Assembly (NCBI GenBank): GCA_019245255.1 | Contig: JAFARV010000020.1 | Location: 1-6,092 of the forward strand | Direction: 5' to 3' | Source: Acidobacteriaceae bacterium | GTDB taxonomy: Bacteria > Acidobacteriota > Terriglobia > Bryobacterales > Bryobacteraceae | Length of the DNA: 6,092 nucleotides | In this document: positions 5,987 through 6,092 of the stretch, piece after piece | How positions within the stretch are numbered: the first letter of the stretch is position 1 | How the letters are laid out: every line of letters starts with the position of its first letter | Notes under the pieces: generated by a model | Databases searched by the model: none | What the model saw: the letters and a program-made list of their open reading frames with translations, nothing else | What the model was told of the DNA's origin: nothing | Program-made: the position numbers and the translations under genes

Positions 5987-6033
5987 GGCTTCTCTTGAAA
6001 GTGAGGCTTCTCTTGAAAGTGAGGCTTCTCTTG
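5980..6033 (+). repeat. Threefold perfect 18-bp tandem repeat across a gene junction
   Basis: AAAGTGAGGCTTCTCTTG occurs three times without a mismatch at 5980-5997, 5998-6015 and 6016-6033. The first copy contains the last codon and stop of the cytochrome gene. In the next gene's frame each copy reads V-R-L-L-L with a GTG start candidate. Because 18 is a multiple of three, gain or loss of copies keeps the frame. Confidence 0.98.
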
Positions 6034-6092
6034 GTTCTGCTGTCGGGTATCTATGCTGTTGCGGCGCAAAGCCTCGAGCCGCAAGCACTGTT
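5983..6092 (+). CDS. Secreted protein, probably quinoprotein (PQQ-type) dehydrogenase, 5' part only
   Basis: Only about 36 residues lie in the window. From GTG 5983 they read VRLLLK twice and then VRLLLVLLSGIYAVAAQS, followed by LEPQAL. The last part is a good signal peptide with a likely cut at VAA|Q. The AQSLEPQAL start after a signal peptide, directly behind a dihaem cytochrome c, recalls the N-terminus of the large quinoprotein dehydrogenases of Acidobacteriota (AQxLDPxALLKP, then WPTYNGDY further on). The defining WPTYNGDY-type and propeller motifs lie beyond the window, so the product is inferred. Start candidates are GTG 5983 (overlapping the cytochrome stop as GTGA), GTG 6001 and GTG 6019. 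The third gives the most compact signal peptide and has a GAGG 12 bases upstream, provided by the preceding repeat copy. Translational coupling to the cytochrome gene is likely. Confidence 0.6.
   Translation, partial: MRLLLKVRLLLKVRLLLVLLSGIYAVAAQSLEPQAL

Overview
The window looks like chromosomal DNA from an Acidobacteriota bacterium, most like the Bryobacter/Solibacter group. This is inferred from gene content: a GPxTPxGK-type small protein, an Uma2 nuclease, and an aquaporin, dihaem cytochrome c and probable quinoprotein in a row. The DNA is moderately GC-rich, Shine-Dalgarno sequences are weak, and GTG/TTG starts are common. No rRNA, tRNA, CRISPR array, insertion sequence or phage gene is visible.

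Layout. (1) 1-697, minus: a conserved protein of unknown function that runs off the left edge. It is readable only in two frames, joined by a -1-type frameshift near 455-480. (2) 846-1397, plus: an Uma2 (DUF820) family PD-(D/E)XK nuclease-like protein with a TTG start, preceded by a plausible sigma70-type promoter. (3) 1476-3281, minus and convergent with it: a membrane CHASE3-PAS-HisKA-HATPase histidine kinase with no adjacent response regulator. (4) 3478-4113, plus: a small helical protein of the GPxTPxGK...N...HGL type, function unknown. (5) 4083-4476: a dense composite repeat cluster. It contains five GCGTCAGCGACC boxes, three perfect 35-bp copies, and two blocks of the heptamer GCTRAYN (5 and 13 copies). 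It supplies the last codons and stop of the upstream gene and ends a few bases before the aquaporin start. (6) 4480-5244, 5249-5986 and 5983-end, plus: an apparent operon of a GlpF-type aquaglyceroporin, a secreted dihaem cytochrome c, and the start of another secreted protein, probably a PQQ-type quinoprotein dehydrogenase. The last two genes overlap at GTGA, and the junction is a perfect threefold 18-bp tandem repeat that makes three in-frame GTG starts.

How the genes fit together. The right-hand operon can be read as a small-polyol or alcohol module: a channel for glycerol-like solutes, a periplasmic quinoprotein to oxidise a substrate, and cytochrome c to carry the electrons away. The identity of the last gene rests on only about 36 residues. 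The two most unusual features are the composite repeat cluster, in which every heptamer carries TAA or TGA, and the 18-bp tandem repeat across the cytochrome/quinoprotein junction.
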